From the NCBI RefSeq assembly GCF_030315975.1, contig NZ_JASXSZ010000002.1:434001-498000 (forward strand): DNA of 64,000 bases, read 5' to 3'. Origin of the DNA: Microbacterium candidum (GTDB taxonomy: Bacteria > Actinomycetota > Actinomycetes > Actinomycetales > Microbacteriaceae). A program made the position numbers and the translations under genes. Shown here one piece after another: positions 9,338-18,162 of the stretch. The notes beneath the pieces were generated by a model. The model had not been told where the DNA came from. It made no database searches and saw only the letters and a list, made by a program, of their open reading frames with translations. Every line of letters begins with the position of its first letter. The first letter of the stretch is position 1.

Positions 9338-10944
9338 GCGCACTGCTCCGGCAGCGGCTGCGCCGCGACTGGCTGCAGCTGCTCCTCTGGATCCTCGGCA
9401 CGGTCCTGCTGGCGTTCTCCGGCTACGCGGGGGTCACCCAGTCGTACGGCACCCACACCGACCGCGTACAGGTGCTCGCCGCCGTCATGGCGAACCCCGT
9501 CATCATGATGTTCCGCGGTCTGCCCTCCGGCGCCTCGGAGGGCCAGTTCGTGGCGTTCGAGATCCTGCCGTGGCTCACGATGCTCGCCGCGTTCATGAGC
9601 ATCTTCCTCGCGGTGCGCCACACGCGCGGCGATGAGGAGGCAGGCCGCTCCGAGCTCGTCGCGGCGACGCCCGCGGGCCGCTCGCTGCCGACCGTCGCGA
9701 CGCTCATCCACGGCGTCATGGCGAACGTCGTGCTCGGGGTGCTCGTCGCCGCGGCCCTCATCGGATCGAAACTGGATGCGGAGGGCTCCTGGCTCATGGG
9801 TGCGGTGTCCGCGACCACGGGCATCGCCTTCCTCGGCATCGGCCTCATGGCGGCGCAGCTCATGCGCACGTCGCGCGGTGCGAACTCGCTCACGGTCTGG
9901 ATCCTCGTCGCGACGTTCCTCATCAACGGGATCGGCAACGTCGCGGGCACGCCGAGCAACGACCTGACGCGCATCTCGAGCTCGTGGCTCGTGTGGCTCT
10001 CGCCGTTCGGCTGGGCGCAGCAGGCCCGTCCCTACGACACGAACGACTGGTGGCCCGCCGTCCTCGGCCTCGCGTTCGGCGTCGCCCTCGCGATCGTCGC
10101 GACGGCGCTGCAGTCGGTCCGCGACATGGGCGAGGGGTTCGTCCCCGCTCGTGCCGGGCGCACCTTCGCGCGACCCGCACTGTCCACCCCGCACGCGCTC
10201 GTGTGGCGGCTGACGAACGGCGGGATTATCGGCTGGGCCATCGGCGGAGCGCTCACCGGCATCCTCGCCACGAAGCTCAGCGGCCTCGCCGGGCAGGTGG
10301 CCGGGCAGAACCCCGCCGTGCAGCAGATCCTCGACAAGATCGGCAAGGCCGGGAACCTCGAGGAGACCGTCGTCTCGGTGTTCTTCACGATGCTCGGCAT
10401 CCTCGCCGCGTGCGCCGCGGTGCAGATCGTCGCTCGCGCCCGCCAGGAGGAGGCGCACGGCACCGCGGAGAACGTGCTGGCGCGTCCGGTGGATCGCGTC
10501 ATGTGGCTGCTCGACTACATGCTGGTCGCGACGTTCGCGATCCTCATCACGGTCGCCGCGGCCATGCTCGCCGCGTACGCCGGGCTCTCGGGGAACAAGG
10601 ATGCGTCGTCCCTGTCGCACGTCGTGCTGGTCGTCGGCCTGGGGCAGGCGCTCGCCGCGTGCGTGTTCACCGTCCTGACGGCGCTCGTGTTCGTCCTGTT
10701 CCCGCGCGGAACGATCGCCATCGCGTGGTCGCTCCTGCTGCTGGCGACCATGTTCGGCCTGTTCGGCCCGCTGTTCGGGCTGCCGGAATGGACGACGAAG
10801 TTCTCCCCGTTCGCGGTCTCGCCGGTCGTCTCGAACGGTGACGTCGACCTCCGCGGGATGTGGTGGCTGGTGCTGGCGGTCGCGGTGGGGGCCGCGGCAT
10901 CCCTCACCCTCATGCGGCGTCGCGAGCTGGCGTCGGACGGGTAG
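9334..10944 (+). CDS. ABC exporter permease, polyketide-antibiotic type
   Basis: This 536-aa membrane protein has about twelve hydrophobic segments in two homologous halves (first from about residue 15, second from about 290). It matches the large fused ABC-2 permeases that pair with tetronasin/daunorubicin-like ATPases. The ATG at 9334 overlaps the ATPase stop (ATGA). The cytoplasmic loops contain VRHTRGDEEAGRSELV and RARQEEAHGTAENVLARPV, the paired R-E-E-G-E loops typical of this family. Likely role: efflux of hydrophobic drugs or a native metabolite. It is followed 25 bp later by a small HTH regulator. Confidence 0.9.
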   Translation: MSALLRQRLRRDWLQLLLWILGTVLLAFSGYAGVTQSYGTHTDRVQVLAAVMANPVIMMFRGLPSGASEGQFVAFEILPWLTMLAAFMSIFLAVRHTRGDEEAGRSELVAATPAGRSLPTVATLIHGVMANVVLGVLVAAALIGSKLDAEGSWLMGAVSATTGIAFLGIGLMAAQLMRTSRGANSLTVWILVATFLINGIGNVAGTPSNDLTRISSSWLVWLSPFGWAQQARPYDTNDWWPAVLGLAFGVALAIVATALQSVRDMGEGFVPARAGRTFARPALSTPHALVWRLTNGGIIGWAIGGALTGILATKLSGLAGQVAGQNPAVQQILDKIGKAGNLEETVVSVFFTMLGILAACAAVQIVARARQEEAHGTAENVLARPVDRVMWLLDYMLVATFAILITVAAAMLAAYAGLSGNKDASSLSHVVLVVGLGQALAACVFTVLTALVFVLFPRGTIAIAWSLLLLATMFGLFGPLFGLPEWTTKFSPFAVSPVVSNGDVDLRGMWWLVLAVAVGAAASLTLMRRRELASDG

Positions 10945-10950
10945 CGTAGA

Positions 10951-10961
10951 CAGACAGTCTG
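10951..10961. promoter_or_regulatory. 11-bp palindrome ahead of the HTH regulator
   Basis: CAGACAGTCTG is a perfect palindrome around a central A, placed between the permease stop and the regulator start. It could be a self-binding site. It is short, so chance cannot be excluded. Confidence 0.35.
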
Positions 10962-10969
10962 GGGGAACC

Positions 10970-11446
10970 ATGGAGCACCGCGGAGTCGATGCCGCCGAGC
11001 AGGCGGCAGCGATGATGACGGCGGCGGGCATGCCGCGGATGCCCGCGCGCACCCTCATGGCCCTGCTCGCAGCTCCCGCCGGCGGCTATACGGCGGCGGA
11101 GCTCGCAGACCGCCTCGGCGTCAGCGCCGGGGCGGTCTCCGGCGCCGTCCGGTACCTGCAGGACGCGCACTTCATCCGCCGGATGCCGACGCCGGGGCAT
11201 CGGCGCGACCGGTACGACGTCGTGGTCGACGCGTTCCACTCGGTCATCATCGGGAACATCCCCGTCTACCTGCAGATGGCCGACCACGTCGACCGGATCT
11301 CCGGCGAGATCGCGGACGACGAGGTCGCCGTCGAGCGGGCGGCCAGCATGTCGGGCTTCCTCCGGTTCATGGCGAAGCGGATGCCGGAGCTCGTCGCCGA
11401 ATGGGAGGACATCCGCACCTCAGGCGACTTCGGCGTCGACGCCTGA
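10970..11446 (+). CDS. MarR/GbsR-like winged-helix regulator
   Basis: This 158-aa protein has a winged helix at about residues 20-85: the helix-turn-helix is YTAAELADRLGVSAGAVSGAVRYL and the wing follows at RRMPTPGHRRDRYDV. The rest is helical. It lies 25 bp after the exporter permease on the same strand, so it probably senses the exporter's substrate and controls the three genes. ATG is at 10970 with GGGGGA nearby. MarR-like is safest; GbsR-type is possible from the length and the C-terminal helices. Confidence 0.8.
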   Translation: MEHRGVDAAEQAAAMMTAAGMPRMPARTLMALLAAPAGGYTAAELADRLGVSAGAVSGAVRYLQDAHFIRRMPTPGHRRDRYDVVVDAFHSVIIGNIPVYLQMADHVDRISGEIADDEVAVERAASMSGFLRFMAKRMPELVAEWEDIRTSGDFGVDA

Positions 11447-11454
11447 CTCCCCTG

Positions 11455-11530
11455 GTCGTTGAGCGAGGGAGGAACGACCGAGACGAAACGTGCCAATCCA
11501 ACGAGATCAGCTCGCCGCGTTTCGTCTCGC
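11455..11530. repeat. Family A repeat, hairpin between convergent genes
   Basis: GGTCGTTGAGCGAGG with GAGACGAAACG (11455-11491) faces CGTTTCGTCTCG (11519-11530). It lies between the convergent HTH regulator and DUF1990 gene, where a bidirectional terminator would be expected. The next 170 bp up to 11704 hold no gene I can support. Confidence 0.75.
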
Positions 11531-11704
11531 CGGTGCCCGTTGTGCGGGACGCCCAGGGATGTCCGCCCGGTCCGGCTCACAGACTGCGGTGTGTCCGGAG
11601 TGGGCCGCCAAGCAGGCTGCCCCTTGTCCGTGCCCAGGCGGCCGGTGTTGTTTGTCCCGACGTGGCGGACGCCTCCGCATGCGACGTGCCCGTAAGCGGA
11701 TCGT

Positions 11705-12217
11705 TCAGCGCTCGGTAGGGATCTTCAGCGCCCGCATGTACCGTCGTCGCGCGACACGCTGCGCGATCAGGAGCAGGGGGAAAAGCGCACGCCAGTGCAG
11801 AGTTCGACTGGGGCGAGTGACCGATCGTATGGTGAGCCTGACGACACCGTTCTCGCGGTGGACGATAAACGCTTCCTCGCCGGTGACGGGGTGGCCAGGT
11901 AGCGTCCGGTATGCGAATCCGACGCGGTCGCCGGTCCGGACCACATCAACCACTTCAACGGGCTCCAGAATCGTGATGCCGAGCGCGTGAACAGCTATTA
12001 CGGGTCGGTCCCCCCGTGCCACTGTTCTTGCCGGCTCGACCGAGAAGCCACTTCGAGTCTTCACGCCCCAGCACAGGGTCTCGGTCGTGGCCCAATCCCA
12101 CAGGGAGTCACCTCGCCCCAGCGCGACAGTCTTTTCCCATAAGCGACCGGGTGACGGCTGGAGGCTCCACTGCGCCGCGGAGATCTCCGTCAGTGAAGTG
12201 TTCTGCCTGAGCGCCAT
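11705..12217 (-). CDS. DUF1990 family protein
   Basis: This 170-aa protein resembles the DUF1990 family: WATTETLCWGVKTRSGF, VVRTGDRVGFAYRTLPGHPVTGEEAFIV and a C-terminal RRYMRALK stretch after the arrangement of an alpha/beta lipid-binding-like fold. Its function is unknown. It stands alone, on the minus strand, with no operon partner. Codon use is slightly less GC-rich than in the surrounding core genes. Confidence 0.75.
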   Translation of the reverse strand: MALRQNTSLTEISAAQWSLQPSPGRLWEKTVALGRGDSLWDWATTETLCWGVKTRSGFSVEPARTVARGDRPVIAVHALGITILEPVEVVDVVRTGDRVGFAYRTLPGHPVTGEEAFIVHRENGVVRLTIRSVTRPSRTLHWRALFPLLLIAQRVARRRYMRALKIPTER

Positions 12218-12420
12218 GACCCGATCATTTCACCCCACGTGCGACGCCCCCGAGCCGTCCCCGTCGCATCCGTGGGTGCGGGGCATCGAGTCAGCGAGCC
12301 GACTGCGTGCCCCAGGGCGAGTATTCGGACGGGATCCGGTTGGGAACATCCGTTCAGCATGCGCTGCTGCCAGGAAGTTGGGCTCGCCGCGACGGCTGCG
12401 CGGAGCCGGTGAGAACCGCC

Positions 12421-12768
12421 TCAGACCGGGAAGCTGCCCATCGTCAGCTCGGCGTCGACTCCGGCGGGCAGGGGAAACCACCCGATGAAGGTGACGCCCT
12501 CTTCGGTGGCGTCAAACCTGGCAATGGTCTCATTGGCTGGCTCGTAGAAAGTGTCCCCGGCCCGGAGGATGGACTCCTGCTCGCCACTTACTTGGAAATA
12601 CACCGAACCGGACTCGATGACACCGAAGACGGGCCCGTTGTGCCAATGCGCTCCGGGATGGACGTTCGCGGCGATCCTGATCCGTCGGACTTCCATCGTT
12701 GCAAAGCTCGTGTGCGCAGGGAGCTGAAGTCTGCTGAGCGTCACACGTTCCACCGGGTCCTGGCTCAC
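12421..12768 (-). CDS. Small cupin-domain protein
   Basis: This 115-aa single-domain cupin carries the metal-site pattern HPGAHWHNGPVFGVIESG (first cupin motif with two His) and the second motif region GDTFYEPAN, whose usual metal His is replaced. It is too small for a full enzyme of known specificity; possible roles are isomerase-like activity or ligand sensing. GTG start at 12768, with CACGAT six bases upstream as a weak leaderless-type -10 candidate. Isolated gene; substrate unknown. Confidence 0.75.
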   Translation of the reverse strand: MSQDPVERVTLSRLQLPAHTSFATMEVRRIRIAANVHPGAHWHNGPVFGVIESGSVYFQVSGEQESILRAGDTFYEPANETIARFDATEEGVTFIGWFPLPAGVDAELTMGSFPV

Positions 12769-12944
12769 GTCTCGATCGTGTCACAGCCGTCGTGACCGAT
12801 CAGGAATACGTCACACCGACGCCGCCAGTAGCCCGACCGCAGGTGGATCCGTCGGCGTGCCGAACAACGAGGAGTGGCGCCAACCGGGGGCCTGCCGGCA
12901 TGAGATTCGAGGCCGAGACGAAATTCCGTACGGGGTGCGGAGCC

Positions 12945-13106
12945 TCAGCGAGTCGTGGTGGCCCAGTAGACCGTGGCAAGCGGGACGTCGCACGACGTCA
13001 GTAGATAGCCCCAGGCCCGTCTGAACCCCAGGATGAGCTTCGGGTCGGGAAGGAGCTGCCCGATCTTCCCGTTCGCCTCGATGCGAACAGCGCAATTGCC
13101 AGACAT
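12945..13106 (-). CDS. Small hypothetical protein
   Basis: A possible 53-aa protein starting at the ATG at 13106. Third codon positions are GC-rich and the peptide is mixed in composition, with an aromatic C-terminal half (RAWGYLL, VYWATTTR). I recognise no family. It may be the tail of a decayed gene, since neighbouring DNA on both sides holds no convincing coding sequence. Confidence 0.3.
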   Translation of the reverse strand: MSGNCAVRIEANGKIGQLLPDPKLILGFRRAWGYLLTSCDVPLATVYWATTTR

Positions 13107-13213
13107 CGACCAGTGAGCGTCACCGCTCAATGGCGTCGGTCACCAGACAGGCACCATCGTCCAGGCTCGTTCTGTATGACGTCTAACGATGGACCCGCTC
13201 GGGTCGCCAGGGT

Positions 13214-13219
13214 TACGGT
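13214..13219 (+). promoter_or_regulatory. -10 box for a leaderless membrane-protein gene
   Basis: TACGGT stands exactly 6 nt before the GTG at 13226; no ribosome site is visible. Confidence 0.5.
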
Positions 13220-13225
13220 GGGCTC

Positions 13226-13558
13226 GTGGGTTCGATCACTGACGGTCAGCCCGAACGACGTGGCGTCCGCGCCCGGCTCGGCGTGGGCATCGCCGTCGTC
13301 CTGGGTGTCGTTGCCGGATTCTTTGGTTCGATCTTCGGCCCCTTCAGCGTCATGCTCGCCGGCGGGATCCTGACTGCGGTGGGCGGGATCGCCGCCGTGG
13401 CCTTCCGTGGTAGAACGTGGACCCGTGTGGTTCTCGCAGTCGGCATCGCCGTCGTGATCGGGGCATGCGCGTACGTTCTGATAGGACTCGTCATGCCGCA
13501 AGGAGCCGGCAGCGGGTCGGGCGGTGGCTGCGAGCCGGGCGGTACGTGCCGCCCGTAA
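13226..13558 (+). CDS. Small membrane protein with a Gly/Ser-rich tail
   Basis: A 110-aa protein with three hydrophobic segments (about residues 17-34, 40-60 and 68-90) and a short tail rich in Gly, Ser and Cys (GSGSGGGCEPGGTC). I recognise no family. GTG start, chosen because a TANNNT box sits 6 nt before it and hydrophobic segment 1 follows directly. Probably an envelope protein of unknown role. Confidence 0.6.
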   Translation: MGSITDGQPERRGVRARLGVGIAVVLGVVAGFFGSIFGPFSVMLAGGILTAVGGIAAVAFRGRTWTRVVLAVGIAVVIGACAYVLIGLVMPQGAGSGSGGGCEPGGTCRP

Positions 13559-13731
13559 CAGTGGGGCGGGTGGTCACCCCGGTGGAGGTCGAGGTCTTCC
13601 GATGATGGAGGTTCCTTCGCGTTCCGGCCGAGGGGTGCTGCCCAGGCAGCCACCGACGGACCGCATCGCCACGCGAAAGCCGATCGGTCAGCGTGCGTCG
13701 CACCGTTGGGCATGGGCATGCACGCCATGGG

Positions 13732-14076
13732 TCAGAGGTCGAGGAAGTCGCCGAGCCAGGCTCTGACGGATGCAAGGCATCCGGTGCTGACAATGCCGGC
13801 GGTGCCGGTGAGGCGGTCGCGAGATAGCGTACGGGGCTGCTCGGTCATGATCCAGGAGGCCCGGTCCAGGTCATTCGGCCCGTCAACGCGGATGTGGTTG
13901 GGCCAGCCACGATCACTGGTGGTGATCGGCAACGCGATCACGAGGGTGGTGACCGCGTCGAGGTAACCGGCAGAGGCGACGATCAGGACCGGGCGGTGGC
14001 CACCCTGCTCACGACCGCGCACGGGTTCCAGCGATGCCCAGGCGATGACGCCCGGTGCAAGCTCAAGGTCGGTCAC
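13732..14076 (-). CDS. MazF/PemK-type endoribonuclease toxin
   Basis: This 114-aa toxin of the MazF/PemK family would cut RNA when freed from its antitoxin. Family signs are an N-terminal RGREQGGHRPVLIVAS strand and loop (the conserved G-x-RP motif), a central VIALPITTSDRGWPNHI and a later GTAGIVSTGCLASV strand. The GTG start overlaps the antitoxin stop by 4 bp (GTGA), so it is translated after the antitoxin, the usual order. The length is typical. Confidence 0.88.
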   Translation of the reverse strand: MTDLELAPGVIAWASLEPVRGREQGGHRPVLIVASAGYLDAVTTLVIALPITTSDRGWPNHIRVDGPNDLDRASWIMTEQPRTLSRDRLTGTAGIVSTGCLASVRAWLGDFLDL

Positions 14077-14309
14077 GCCACGGAGTCTGTCAGTTCAGTC
14101 CGTTCCCACTGCGCCGACTCCGCGGAATGCGAGGCCACATCCGCGGGCGAAGTCCGGGCGATCGCCGTCTTCAGCGACTGCAGCCGCAGCCGGCGGTCTT
14201 CAGCATCTGCCAGGCGAGCAAGGTGAGCGCCGAGCGTCAATCCCTCACGCCCTGCTTGCGCCTTGAGGCGGTCGCGAAGCTCATCGCTCACCTTGATCGT
14301 GGTAGTCAT
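14073..14309 (-). CDS. Antitoxin with an RHH-like N-terminus
   Basis: A 78-aa antitoxin. The N-terminal MTTTIKVSDELRDRLKAQA looks like a ribbon-helix-helix DNA-binding motif; the C-terminal part is acidic and probably disordered, suited to wrapping the toxin. It directly precedes and overlaps the MazF-like toxin gene. A near-consensus TATACT lies 6 nt before the ATG, so the transcript is probably leaderless and autoregulated. Confidence 0.85.
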   Translation of the reverse strand: MTTTIKVSDELRDRLKAQAGREGLTLGAHLARLADAEDRRLRLQSLKTAIARTSPADVASHSAESAQWERTELTDSVA

Positions 14310-14551
14310 ACCAGGAGTATACCGACCTGCACGGAGAACGATTCCACATTCGTGGCTGCTCTACCGACGTCCGGCTCAACGATCCCCGCATGGCCACCTT
14401 GGGCCGCGAAGTGCAGCTGAGTGAACCCGGAGGTATCCGCCAGATTGACGTCGTCGCCTACTTTGATCGCGGCTTCGACATGGCCGAGCCGTCCCCCCAG
14501 CGCTGCGTAGTGGAGGTCAGTCCTGCCGACACGATCGAGAGTCGGAGTCAC
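14306..14551 (-). pseudogene. Ankyrin-repeat gene remnant
   Basis: About 81 codons remain. One clear ankyrin unit and part of a second are readable: GRTDLHYAALGGRLGHVEAA followed by DDVNLADTSGFTQLHFAAQGGHAGIVE. The usual next repeat is missing and the reading degenerates into sequence that serves as the antitoxin promoter. Intact bacterial homologues have several repeats, so this is a truncated fragment rather than a working gene. Start taken at GTG 14551. Confidence 0.6.
14316..14321 (-). promoter_or_regulatory. -10 box of the toxin-antitoxin operon
   Basis: TATACT lies 6 nt upstream of the antitoxin ATG, close to the sigma-A consensus and positioned for a leaderless mRNA. Confidence 0.6.
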
Positions 14552-14592
14552 GACGGACGTACTGGCACGCCGAGCAGACCGCACATTCGCCC

Positions 14593-14930
14593 GTGGCGAC
14601 GTCAGAAGAGGATCCGTCAACGCCCGTCGCGAAGTATCACACGGCTCAGACGCAGTTGAACATCGCCAAGTACGCGAAGCGTCGCGACGTCATCGAGCCC
14701 GGTGGTGGCCTCCCAGTCATGGCCCGAGCCAAGAACATCACAATCGTCGTTGTCGAGTAGCGCGGACCCGTGATGGGCGCGGTCCACATCCGCTCGCGAC
14801 GGGATACGAACTCGGGGTCATCCAGCACGTCGTCTGGCACGGCACGGGCGAATACATCTCGTGCATCGACAAAAGCGGGCGTAATCTGTGCTCACATCAT
14901 CTGCGAGACGCGATCTGGGGAGCCGCGGTC
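14593..14930. other. Gene debris without a recognisable gene
   Basis: Two overlapping readings look partly coding but match nothing I know: a plus-strand 55-aa reading from GTG 14593 to 14760 (contains TQLNIAKYAKRRDVIEPGGG) and a minus-strand reading ending at 14646 (contains ARAVPDDVLDDPEFVSRRE). Both are short and cannot both be real. With the adjacent ankyrin fragment this suggests decayed acquired DNA. Confidence 0.35.
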
Positions 14931-16532
14931 ATGGATGCATCGACATCGCCGGAAGGGCCGAGTCCGTACGGACCCGGCTCCAGTCCGTTCGTCGCGCCTG
15001 GAAGTCCGCTCCCCGATGCCAGTCCTGACGTACCGTCCGCCGGCCCGCCCCTCGGCGGCGTCGCGCTGACGCCACCGCCGACTCCTCCTGAGCCGGTCCG
15101 CGGCGGCCGGGCGCTCCTCACCGTCACGATCGTCTCCGCGGCGATCGGGCTCGTCGCATCCGTCGTCTCCGTCGCGCTGACGGACATCGACCTGTCGATC
15201 GGCGTCGCCTCGCCGTTCGTGCCGTGGCTCGCACTCGCCGCCTGCGCGGTCGCGGTCGTGTGCGGAGCCGTGCTCCTCGAGCGCCGGGCGCGGCGGCGGG
15301 GGCTCATCGGATCAGTCGTCGGGGTGGCCGCTGCGACCGGGATCCTGGCGGCCACATCCCTCATCCCTCTCCCTGATCTCGCGGTCCATGCCTACGGCTA
15401 CGCGTGCCCGTTCTCGACGTCCGGACTGCAGGGCTCGGCCGGCTGGTCACCGGATGCGCCCATCCCCTACGGCAGCACGATCGCCGAATCCAGCGGCATG
15501 CAGAACCAGCCGTGGACGACCTTCACCGTCGACAAGCCGGTCGACGTCACCGCGATCGCGCTCACAGCGGGCGCACGACTCCCGCGCAGCGGAACCTACT
15601 TCGCCGTCCCTGTGACGCGCGGCAAGGTCGACGAATCAGCGATGTCGTGCTCCGATCCGCTCAAGGCGCAGGCGTTCTGGGCCTCCGGCGGCGGTCGCGG
15701 AGGCGAGACCGCAGACATCGCGCTCGCGCTCCCGGACTACCCGGGAGGCGCACAGGGCGGACGGGACAACGGCGACGGCACGGTCACGTACTTCGTGATC
15801 TTCGACATCACCCCGGATGCGGCTGCGCACGGTGCATTCGGGATCACGCAGCTGCCGTCCAACAACGCGGATCCGTCCGAGGTCTACTGGGGTGCGCATT
15901 CGTCAGGGCCGGTCCTCGCGGCACCGGAAGCGTCGCCCTCAGCACCCGCTGCGACGCCCGCACCCTCGGACACCGGCGGCCCTTCCACACCGGTACCGGT
16001 GGGTCCCGCGCCGGATCCGTCGGCGAGCACGTCGGTCGACGTGTACGTCCCCGACGACTCGGCGACCGGCTCGTCGCCGTCGCATCCACTTCCCTACGGC
16101 TCGGCCCAGACGATGAAGGCGGTGCGCACGGGGAAGGATGCGCTGACCTTCATCGTCGGCGCGCCGAAGGACATCACGGCCGCGGCGAAGGCCGGCGGTG
16201 CAGCTGCCCCGAAGCAGGGGGCGTACCTCGCGGTACCGGTCACCTCCCGGGAGATCGACGCGAGTGCGATCACGGATGCGAACGGGGTCGAGTATCCGGG
16301 CGGATACTGGTCGACCCCGGCGAACCTGAACGGCGTCGAGAGCATCGACGTCTCGATCCCCGGGTATCCGACGCTCACCAAGGTGCAGAACCCCAACGCG
16401 GACGGGACGTGGAGCTACTGGGAGATCTTCGACGTGCCGGCGAGCACGATCTCCACCGGCCGATACGAGATCGACCTCACGCTCCCCGACGGAACCGTCG
16501 AACCCTGGTACTGGGGGACGCCCGCACCATGA
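14931..16532 (+). CDS. Membrane-anchored protein with a duplicated extracellular domain
   Basis: This 533-aa protein has a Pro/Ser-rich N-terminus (about 1-60), three hydrophobic segments (about 63-145), then two related extracellular domains joined by a Pro/Ala/Thr linker (about 325-365). The repeats align at GTYFAVPVTRGKVDESA and GAYLAVPVTSREIDASA, and each ends with a YWG motif (VYWGAH, YWGTPAP). I know no family for the repeated domain. The stop overlaps the next gene (ATGA), so the two probably act together at the cell surface. Confidence 0.75.
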   Translation: MDASTSPEGPSPYGPGSSPFVAPGSPLPDASPDVPSAGPPLGGVALTPPPTPPEPVRGGRALLTVTIVSAAIGLVASVVSVALTDIDLSIGVASPFVPWLALAACAVAVVCGAVLLERRARRRGLIGSVVGVAAATGILAATSLIPLPDLAVHAYGYACPFSTSGLQGSAGWSPDAPIPYGSTIAESSGMQNQPWTTFTVDKPVDVTAIALTAGARLPRSGTYFAVPVTRGKVDESAMSCSDPLKAQAFWASGGGRGGETADIALALPDYPGGAQGGRDNGDGTVTYFVIFDITPDAAAHGAFGITQLPSNNADPSEVYWGAHSSGPVLAAPEASPSAPAATPAPSDTGGPSTPVPVGPAPDPSASTSVDVYVPDDSATGSSPSHPLPYGSAQTMKAVRTGKDALTFIVGAPKDITAAAKAGGAAAPKQGAYLAVPVTSREIDASAITDANGVEYPGGYWSTPANLNGVESIDVSIPGYPTLTKVQNPNADGTWSYWEIFDVPASTISTGRYEIDLTLPDGTVEPWYWGTPAP

Positions 16533-17587
16533 CCGCACCCATGGCTCCCGCGATCACCGCGACCGCACCCGCACGCCCGCCCCGCACCGTGGTGGTGGCG
16601 TTCTATCTGTGGTGGGCGCCCATCACCTGGCAGCTGATCGGGCTCGCGTACATCCTCCTGACCTTCTCTGAGGCCGCGCGGATCGGCGGTCCCGCCTGGG
16701 ACGTCCTCCTGAACGACGGCCCGTCCGCCCTTCTCCTGCCCGTGGTGTGCGGTGTCGAGATCGCATTCCTGTTCCCCATGCGCCGGGGCATGCGCGCAGC
16801 ACGGATCGTGCTGACCGTGGTCGGCTTCCTCATCGCGGCGGCTCTGGCCCTGCTGCCTACCACCATGGAAGGAAACCCGGCGGCGCTCCTCACCGCATTC
16901 GGTCTGGTGGTCGCTGTCACGATCGCCGCCGTCGTGCTGATGTTCGTGCCGTCGTCGAACCACTGGTTCGCGGGGGCGACGGATGCGGGCGTCCCCGACG
17001 CTGCCCTCGACACTGCCGCACCCGTGACGCGACGGCCTCTCATCGTGACGGTCGCGTTCTGGATGTGGTGGGTGATCGTCCTCGCGCAGTTCGCGTTCGT
17101 CATCCAGGACATCGTCGAGGTCGCGCAATACGGGGTCGGGATCCTCGTCAACGTGTGGTGGGGGGACGCGCTCGACCTCGCCTTCGCCGTCGTGGCGGCC
17201 GTCTTCACTCCGAGTCTCGGACACGGTAGTCGCGTCGCGCGGATCGTCCTCACCGTGGGGAGCGGCGTCACGCTTCTGCTCGGTCTCGTCGTGGAGCCGC
17301 TCCTCAGCTGGACCATCCCCTGGTACACCGCCCTGTTCTTCCTGTTCCTGATCGCCGCGACCGTCCTCCTCTTCGTGCCCGTCGCGAACCGGTTCTTCGC
17401 GCGGCGCCAGGCTCAGCCCACGCATGCGGTGCCGCACGAGGCGACAACCGCAGCATCCGCGACGACCACGACATCCGCGGTCGTGCCGCCGAGCCCGTAC
17501 GCCATCGCACCGGCCACCGACCTTGAAGCCGCGCCCGGCGACGCCGAACCCGCCGGGGACGATCCCCAGCCGGTCGACGAGAGCTGA
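16529..17587 (+). CDS. Eight-helix membrane protein with two similar halves
   Basis: A 352-aa protein with about four hydrophobic helices in each half. The halves align at VVVAFYLWWAPITW / VTVAFWMWWVIVLAQ and RAARIVLTVVG / RVARIVLTVGS. The C-terminal 65 residues are Ala/Thr/Pro-rich and acidic. No known family recognised. The ATG at 16529 overlaps the upstream gene's stop by 4 bp. Internal duplication occurs in both members of this gene pair. Confidence 0.7.
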   Translation: MTAPMAPAITATAPARPPRTVVVAFYLWWAPITWQLIGLAYILLTFSEAARIGGPAWDVLLNDGPSALLLPVVCGVEIAFLFPMRRGMRAARIVLTVVGFLIAAALALLPTTMEGNPAALLTAFGLVVAVTIAAVVLMFVPSSNHWFAGATDAGVPDAALDTAAPVTRRPLIVTVAFWMWWVIVLAQFAFVIQDIVEVAQYGVGILVNVWWGDALDLAFAVVAAVFTPSLGHGSRVARIVLTVGSGVTLLLGLVVEPLLSWTIPWYTALFFLFLIAATVLLFVPVANRFFARRQAQPTHAVPHEATTAASATTTTSAVVPPSPYAIAPATDLEAAPGDAEPAGDDPQPVDES

Positions 17588-18162
17588 CTCAGCGGGGAGG
17601 TCATGGATCAGTCGCCGCCGCCGCGGGTCGAGTCCGTTCACCCCGCCAGGGGGCCGGGACCTCGCGGATCCGTCCGATACCGCGCGTGGTGAAATCGTCG
17701 TCTCTACGCCGCACGAGCGCCCCCGATCCACCGTTCGGGCTCGAGCTGGCATTCGAACTGCCGATGCCAGCAGTGTGTCGGTGCAGGCACACGAGGCTGC
17801 GACGTGCAGATGGGTGAAGAACACCCGGCCAGCCCCCATCCGCTCGTATTCCGGAGCAATCGGGCGACTGCTCGCGTTGTTCTTGATGATGTGGAGATTC
17901 GGACGCGCTTCGGTGCGTGCCTCTCTTCTCGGTCGATTCTTGAGTGAATTCGGAGTCATATGACTACGCCGCCGCGCAGCTGGAACTCGGGAGAGTGCCA
18001 CGATCGCCGTCGGGCACGCGGCGCTATGGCGCGAATAGCCGACTCGATGCTCTCGTAGCGAAGAGACCATTCCTCGGGCTTGCTGAGCACCAGGACCACG
18101 GGCTGATCGTCGCCACCCCGCGATCATCGCAACCCGGCGGTGTCGCGGACGCCGGCCACGCG
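17588..18162. other. 575-bp region with no supported gene
   Basis: Neither strand shows a reading frame with a convincing start and protein-like composition. Base composition is a little lower in GC around 17880-18000 than in neighbouring genes. No tRNA, hairpin with T-run or repeat of the two interspersed families was seen. Confidence 0.6.

Noticed and set aside
8186-9343. Extension of the GntR protein to nearly 600 residues
   Set aside because: The extra part is antisense to the ABC ATPase and runs through the operator region; the winged-helix domain begins at the start at 8185.
9334-11446. ABC exporter and regulator as a biosynthetic self-resistance cassette
   Set aside because: No antibiotic biosynthesis genes lie in the window, so the substrate and role cannot be assigned.
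14646-14840. Minus-strand 64-aa reading frame as a gene
   Set aside because: Part of it looks coding, but it has no start signal, overlaps another candidate on the other strand and lies in decayed sequence; reported only as debris.
17601-18140. Several reading frames between 17.6 and 18.1 kb
   Set aside because: None has a ribosome site, leaderless box or protein-like composition, and none matches a family.
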